This document shows positions 61,701-64,000 of a DNA stretch of 64,000 bases, one piece after another. This stretch comes from Acanthochlamys bracteata (lineage: Eukaryota > Streptophyta > Magnoliopsida > Pandanales > Velloziaceae). A program made the translations under genes and the position numbers. Location: positions 1,059,001-1,123,000 of the forward strand of contig CM034126.1 in the NCBI GenBank assembly GCA_019914995.1. Direction: 5' to 3'. Within the stretch, counting starts at the first letter, position 1, and each line of letters starts with the position of its first letter. The notes beneath the pieces were generated by a model, which saw only the letters and a program-made list of their open reading frames with translations, was not told the DNA's origin and searched no databases.

Positions 61701-63816
61701 CCACTAGCCAATACACACAATGAATGCCAAGTTTCGTGGCAAGTTGTTAGAAGCTTGGTACTCAAAATTCATGAAGCATTTACTGCTAAAATCAGCAGTT
61801 TTCTCCCTATTCTACTCATTTCTGTTTCCAGAGCAACAGTGTTAGACTATATCCTGCAGCTCCTATTGGGCAGTATTCAGTTGGTTTTCTCCTACTCAAT
61901 GCTCTTTGCTTTTAAATTGTATCCTATTTTTACAATCTGATGGTAGAATTGGCTGACGTTGTCCTAATCAAGAAATTTCGGATTTCTGACTTAGAGAGAA
62001 GATAGATAATACTTTTTCTTTTTTGAGATAAACTGGCACTGTCAAGATTGGATATCCAACCCCTCCTTTGGTGCGCAATGCCCTAGCCACTCACCTGGGT
62101 GCTTGGCTCTTGTTAATTAGTTTTTAAGTCTCATTTAGAGGCTCTGCCAGTTCCATGATCTGGATGCCATGATTTTTTAGTGATATCATCTTAATGCACG
62201 ATTCCAGGAGGATGCTGTCACATTCTCTGTTTTCCTTATATAAAAACAAAAATAAAAATAAATATATTACTAAGCAAAACAAAACAGAAGCTTCAACAAG
62301 CTTACACTCTTTCTTTTGTGTAAATTATAATACAGTATAACTTTATGGATTATCCATCAAATAGGTTTGTTTGTAGTTCCTCAAAACAAGGATCAACAGG
62401 ACTTCGAAAGCAGGTTTGAGCTGAATTTTCCAAGAAGGCTGGGTACCTAACTTACTAGCATCTTAAAATTCAGAGTGATCCACAAAAAAATTAAATGTTA
62501 TCTCCAAAAGCTACAAAAAGACACCACAGTTTTCAAGATATGCATCTAAAATCACGGCAGCAACAACAACCAAAACTTTACAAGATTAGGTTACCCCACA
62601 AAATGTAAATTGCAATAAATTCCATACAGAAAAGGTTGGAGGTAGTCAGCTACAAGCCAACTTGGAATAAGATTCCCTTAATCAAGATGTATTAAACTCA
62701 AGGGAAGCGCCATCTTAACTATAAACCATCAATAAGATGGTGGAAGCTAACTACCAAAGACTAGCCATGAAACCCATCATAAAAAAGAATTGTTAAAAGA
62801 TGAGTAACAGTGTGGACTTGAGTTTACACTGAAACTATTCCAGAAGAGAACCAACATGGCACTTATAATTCCATCAACTTGGAACCAAGAGACAATTATG
62901 ATAACATCCTCGAGCATACAATGTAGAAATCAAATGTTAAAATCACAATTGCAATCTAGATGATTATTTTTACTATCAATTCTACATAAAGGATAAGGCA
63001 ACTAGTCTTCAATTTCAAACAAGGTGCATTGAGAACAAAAGAAAAAAGTACATCCTATAGAGTGTTAAGTCTTGGGCAGAACTCACAGTAAAACCTTTGC
63101 CAAGGGGTGTCTCCACAAAGCCATTCAACTCCTTTCTGTACTGCACAAACCAAAAGCATATGCTCGATCTTAGTGAATGAAACAGAAACCCCAAAAAATG
63201 TCTAAGTCAACAGCAGATTCTATATGAAAATCTCTTCAAGCACATGAACATCCAAATCAGTTCCCAACGCAAAGGAAGCAATTTCTCTTGCTTTTATCAG
63301 GGATCCATGTTCATCATTTCTAAGATATGAAGACAATGACCATGATTAAAAACCCACTCTTTCAGCGTCACCAAAACCAAATTACTCAAAATTAAAAAAG
63401 AAAATCCTCTTTCTAACTTTCTAACTTAAATAGAGAGAGTTCCAAGCTGAGAGAGAGAAACGAACCCTGGGCCAGTTGCGATAGAAATCAACAGAGAAAG
63501 ACTTCACTCGTCGACCAACACCGAGCTCGTTATCGATCTCACGTGCACGAGCACCTGCAGAGCGAGCTACAGAATCGAGCCGGCGTGAAATCTGAAACCT
63601 TCGCTCGATTCTCTCCGCAGCACGGCGCGCTTCGAAAGCAATCTGCTCTACTCCTTCGTTCGCCCCACGCCACGCGTCACGCAACGCTTCCCCTGATGTC
63701 ACCCGCTTAGCGAACCCGTCGAAATCTTCTCGCCGGAAAGCACGAATAGTGGTAGCTCGATGTCTCCGAGGAACTAGCGCGTGAACCGGTGGTGGCGCAC
63801 GTGCGGTTGCCGCCAT
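58724..63816 (-). CDS. Two-span membrane protein with C-terminal zinc ribbon, function unknown
   Basis: Four exons with consistent phases: 63466-63816, 63087-63140, 61081-61206, 58724-58903; 236 residues. The N-terminal 30 residues are rich in Ala, Arg, Pro and His (MAATARAPPPVHALVPRRHR), compatible with a plastid or mitochondrial presequence. Residues about 35-117 are a charged, helical segment (SGEALRDAWRGANEGVEQIA; ARAREIDNELGVGRRVKSFS). Exon 3 encodes two likely membrane helices (about 136-175, FFMWFVLSGWMFRSFVIATW then LPLAAPLLIGAFANNF). Exon 4 holds CPACKRRFVGYRNQVIQCAGC, with cysteines 180, 183, 197 and 200 placed for one zinc, and then an acidic tail (DIIDIEIEEK). I know no characterised homologue; a thylakoid or envelope location is only inferred. 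The long introns (1.9 and 2.2 kb) hold no recognisable gene. Confidence 0.82.
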
Positions 63817-64000
63817 TTTCCAGAGCTCCAGATTTTCACAAAGAAATCGAAGAAGCTAATATAAGCTGAAGAATTATGTGCGTCTCTTATATACACAAGA
63901 CAGAAGGGTATGGTGCTCATACAATATCACAGGCTAAAATGGTAATTCGTACGTATTTAAGACCCGCACCGCTTTAAACATGGGTTAGGTTGTATTTGAG
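63817..64000. other. Upstream region of the zinc-ribbon gene
   Basis: Short leader and promoter segment for the minus-strand gene; a possible TATA-like run (ttatat, other strand tatataag) lies near 63888. Nothing else is recognisable before the window ends. Confidence 0.35.

Noticed and set aside
59692..62100. Several open frames in the large introns of the zinc-ribbon gene
   Set aside because: They have no conserved features and are of the size expected by chance in this base composition.

Overview
The window is nuclear DNA from a flowering plant, most likely a dicot. It has AT-rich intergenic DNA, GT-AG introns from under 0.1 kb to 4 kb, chloroplast-targeted proteins and plant-only families (PPR-SMR, BSK, NPF, APRR2, TOM2A/TOM2B). 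No bacterial operon, CRISPR array, rRNA or tRNA gene was recognised. I could not assign a species. All gene models were built by hand by joining reading frames at splice sites and checking that exon phases add up; family names rest on remembered conserved sequence, not on a search.

Layout. 1-2.3 kb: LTR-like and AT-rich repeat DNA. 2.3-4.4 kb (+): intronless PPR-SMR gene (SOT1 type). 5.7-6.9 kb (+): intronless nepenthesin-like aspartic protease. 7.1-9.6 kb (-): small unknown protein with a long 5' intron. 11.5-21.9 kb (-): BSK2 pseudokinase, 10 exons, with retroelement debris in its introns. 24.7-26.7 kb (+): NPF7-type transporter. 27.2-29.3 kb (+): TOM2B. 31.0-32.1 kb (-): DnaJ-type zinc-finger protein. 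34.0-37.2 kb (-): TOM2A. 39.6-42.5 kb (-): APRR2. 46.9-52.5 kb (-): MAN1/Src1p C-terminal-domain membrane protein. 53.5-56.3 kb (-): pantothenate synthetase. 56.5-58.0 kb (+): PIG-P homologue whose frame is broken twice. 58.7-63.8 kb (-): membrane zinc-ribbon protein of unknown function.

Gene order looks ancestral. From memory of Arabidopsis locus numbers, SOT1, BSK2 and the MAN1-like gene are consecutive there (At5g46580, 46570, 46560), while TOM2B, TOM2A and NPF7.3 lie close together on chromosome 1 (At1g32370, 32400, 32450). Here the second set sits inside the first. The genes do not form one pathway; they are mixed housekeeping, plastid, membrane and signalling genes. The space between them is filled by short AT-rich elements with GTTTG/CAAAC-type ends that look like one or more MITE families.

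The observations most worth checking are the twice-frameshifted PIG-P gene sharing a 181 bp upstream region with pantothenate synthetase, the nested ancestral linkage groups including TOM2A-TOM2B, a protease with an altered second active-site motif and almost no propeptide, and a GC-rich orphan coding-like island at 32.9-33.1 kb. I found no clearly new biological system.
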